From JAZDEL01 sp043820655 (lineage in GTDB: Archaea > Iainarchaeota > Iainarchaeia > Iainarchaeales > JAZDEL01), in NCBI GenBank assembly GCA_043820655.1, contig JBDRDO010000080.1, forward strand, positions 1 through 13,825: DNA of 13,825 nt, written 5' to 3'. Position 1 is the first letter of the stretch; every line of letters starts with the position of its first letter. Of the stretch, positions 12,735 through 13,825 are shown piece after piece. Position numbers and translations under genes: made by a program. Below the pieces are notes generated by a model. It ran no database searches. It saw only the letters and a program-made list of their open reading frames with translations, and was not told the DNA's origin.

Positions 12735-13825
12735 TTGTTTAGGAAAGAGCTTTCTGGTGCGCGCTGTTTCATTCTGCCGCTGTTGCCCGCGCTAGCGCTC
12801 CTGTTGTTTTTTGCCTCCGCGGCATATGCCCCTGTAATGGACGTAAACGCCAGCGGGCTGGATTTTACAGTAGGAACAGCAGACTGGGAATTGTTTTATG
12901 ATTATTCATGGGGGGCGATTGTTTCAGGGATATACGACCTTAACAGGGATGGTGCGGCAAAAACAAATTTAACCGTAGCAAATCGCGGAATTGACACTTG
13001 GAGTTTATACAATACGTCAATCAGCAATTACGAAAGCAGTTACGGGCAACAGCCTGGACTAAAATTAGGGCTTAATGAGGATTTAAACTCACGGGTAACT
13101 ATAAGAGTTGATAACGCGTTTTCGTATGGAACAAAAATGGATTTAAATTTCACAAAAATACACACAATTTATCCAATAATCGGCGGGCTTAGGATTATTT
13201 CACACATGGAAATTACAGACACAAATGCGCTTGATGACGGAGAAAATTTCAGCGTATCAATACACCGCACATTTGCAAATGAATCAACTGCCGATATATT
13301 AGGATACGGCGATAACAACTCAGTAGAACCGCCAACAGATACGGAATGGTGGAGGGCAAACCAGCGCTATGATATGCCTGAAACCGCAGACGGAAACAGC
13401 ATGATTGTTACAGGTTATGTCAAATCTGCCGAGCCATCATTTTATGACAATATATGGGATGTTGACAATGAATATTATTACCGGCATGATTATTCAGGGT
13501 GGTATGACAATGACCTTGCGCCCATGGTTTACGGGCAAATGGAATACCTGAACACAATAATATTATTATCGGACACAAAAACACTTGGCGGGGGAATAAA
13601 TCTTGTTGGACTGGTAGTAGATGAAAATCAGATAGATTACAGAATGCTAGACTGGCGCAACCCAGATGATTTATACATGAAAACCGGCACATTCAGCGAG
13701 TTTGACTTCAACACGGGTGCGTATCTGCTTACCGCTTCCGCGAATCAGGTTGATTTTAACATCAGCACAAACGGCATCCAGAATGACCAGGGCAACTGGG
13801 ACACGAACAGGTATTCCCCCGCGTT
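12735..13825 (+). CDS. Secreted, probably glycosylated surface protein (partial, TTG start)
   Basis: An uninterrupted frame of 363 codons runs from TTG 12735 past the window edge; I translated it codon by codon. The start is a TTG with GGGGGTT about six bases upstream; another TTG at 12729 would add two residues. The N-terminus MFRKELSGARCFILPLLPALALLLFFASAAYA is a cleavable signal peptide (cut expected after AYA, about residue 32) with no lipobox. The mature part is rich in Asn, Asp, Tyr and Thr, with eight N-x-S/T sequons in 363 residues (VNASG, TNLTV, YNTSI, LNFTK, ENFSV, ANEST, NNSVE, FNIST), as in archaeal surface-layer or adhesin-like glycoproteins. No domain is recognised. Between about 12960 and 13680 codons shift toward TTA, ATA and AGA, unlike either end of the frame. 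Function unknown; export is well supported. Confidence 0.75.
   Translation, partial: MFRKELSGARCFILPLLPALALLLFFASAAYAPVMDVNASGLDFTVGTADWELFYDYSWGAIVSGIYDLNRDGAAKTNLTVANRGIDTWSLYNTSISNYESSYGQQPGLKLGLNEDLNSRVTIRVDNAFSYGTKMDLNFTKIHTIYPIIGGLRIISHMEITDTNALDDGENFSVSIHRTFANESTADILGYGDNNSVEPPTDTEWWRANQRYDMPETADGNSMIVTGYVKSAEPSFYDNIWDVDNEYYYRHDYSGWYDNDLAPMVYGQMEYLNTIILLSDTKTLGGGINLVGLVVDENQIDYRMLDWRNPDDLYMKTGTFSEFDFNTGAYLLTASANQVDFNISTNGIQNDQGNWDTNRYSPA

Overview
The window reads as archaeal, most likely from a small-genome (DPANN-type) euryarchaeal or sister lineage; the assignment to a group is inference. The basis is that most genes have an AT-rich TATA-like box centred about 26-30 bases before the start codon (59, 1323, 3695, 4790, 8278 minus, 12543 minus), which is the layout of leaderless archaeal transcripts. 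A few internal or regulated genes instead carry a GAGGTGA/AAGGAG Shine-Dalgarno. Genes are dense, and spacing between convergent gene ends is only 3-29 bases. No tRNA, rRNA, CRISPR array or intact insertion sequence was recognised.

Layout. 59-1276 encodes an iron-sulfur PD-(D/E)XK (RecB/Cas4-like) nuclease. 1323-7664 is dominated by five predicted lipoproteins, all on the plus strand: an alanine-rich stalk with a cysteine-rich tip (1323), a tandem FxLYD-like protein (2640), a protein with a degenerate metallopeptidase-like domain (4790), a small unknown (5877) and a lipid-anchored DNase I-like nuclease (6507). Set among them is a regulatory patch: a 43-codon winged-helix fragment (3513-3644, minus), a divergent winged-helix regulator (3695), and a minus-strand operon of a DUF2178-like membrane protein plus an XRE regulator, with a tandem palindromic operator over its promoter.

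7694-12543 is metabolic. purD and 5-formyl-THF cyclo-ligase form a plus-strand pair that converges on a minus-strand pair of purH and a kinase-like gene. The three recognised enzymes share one theme: folate-dependent de novo purine synthesis. PurH uses 10-formyl-THF, and the cyclo-ligase returns 5-formyl-THF to the active folate pool. Two poorly recognised genes here (7694-8278 and 10250-10939) both look like diverged protein-kinase folds and have codon use unlike their neighbours.

The right end (12735 to past the window edge) is a TTG-started secreted protein of at least 363 residues with a cleavable signal peptide and eight N-glycosylation sequons. Together with the lipoproteins it suggests a cell that invests heavily in surface proteins while still making its own purines.
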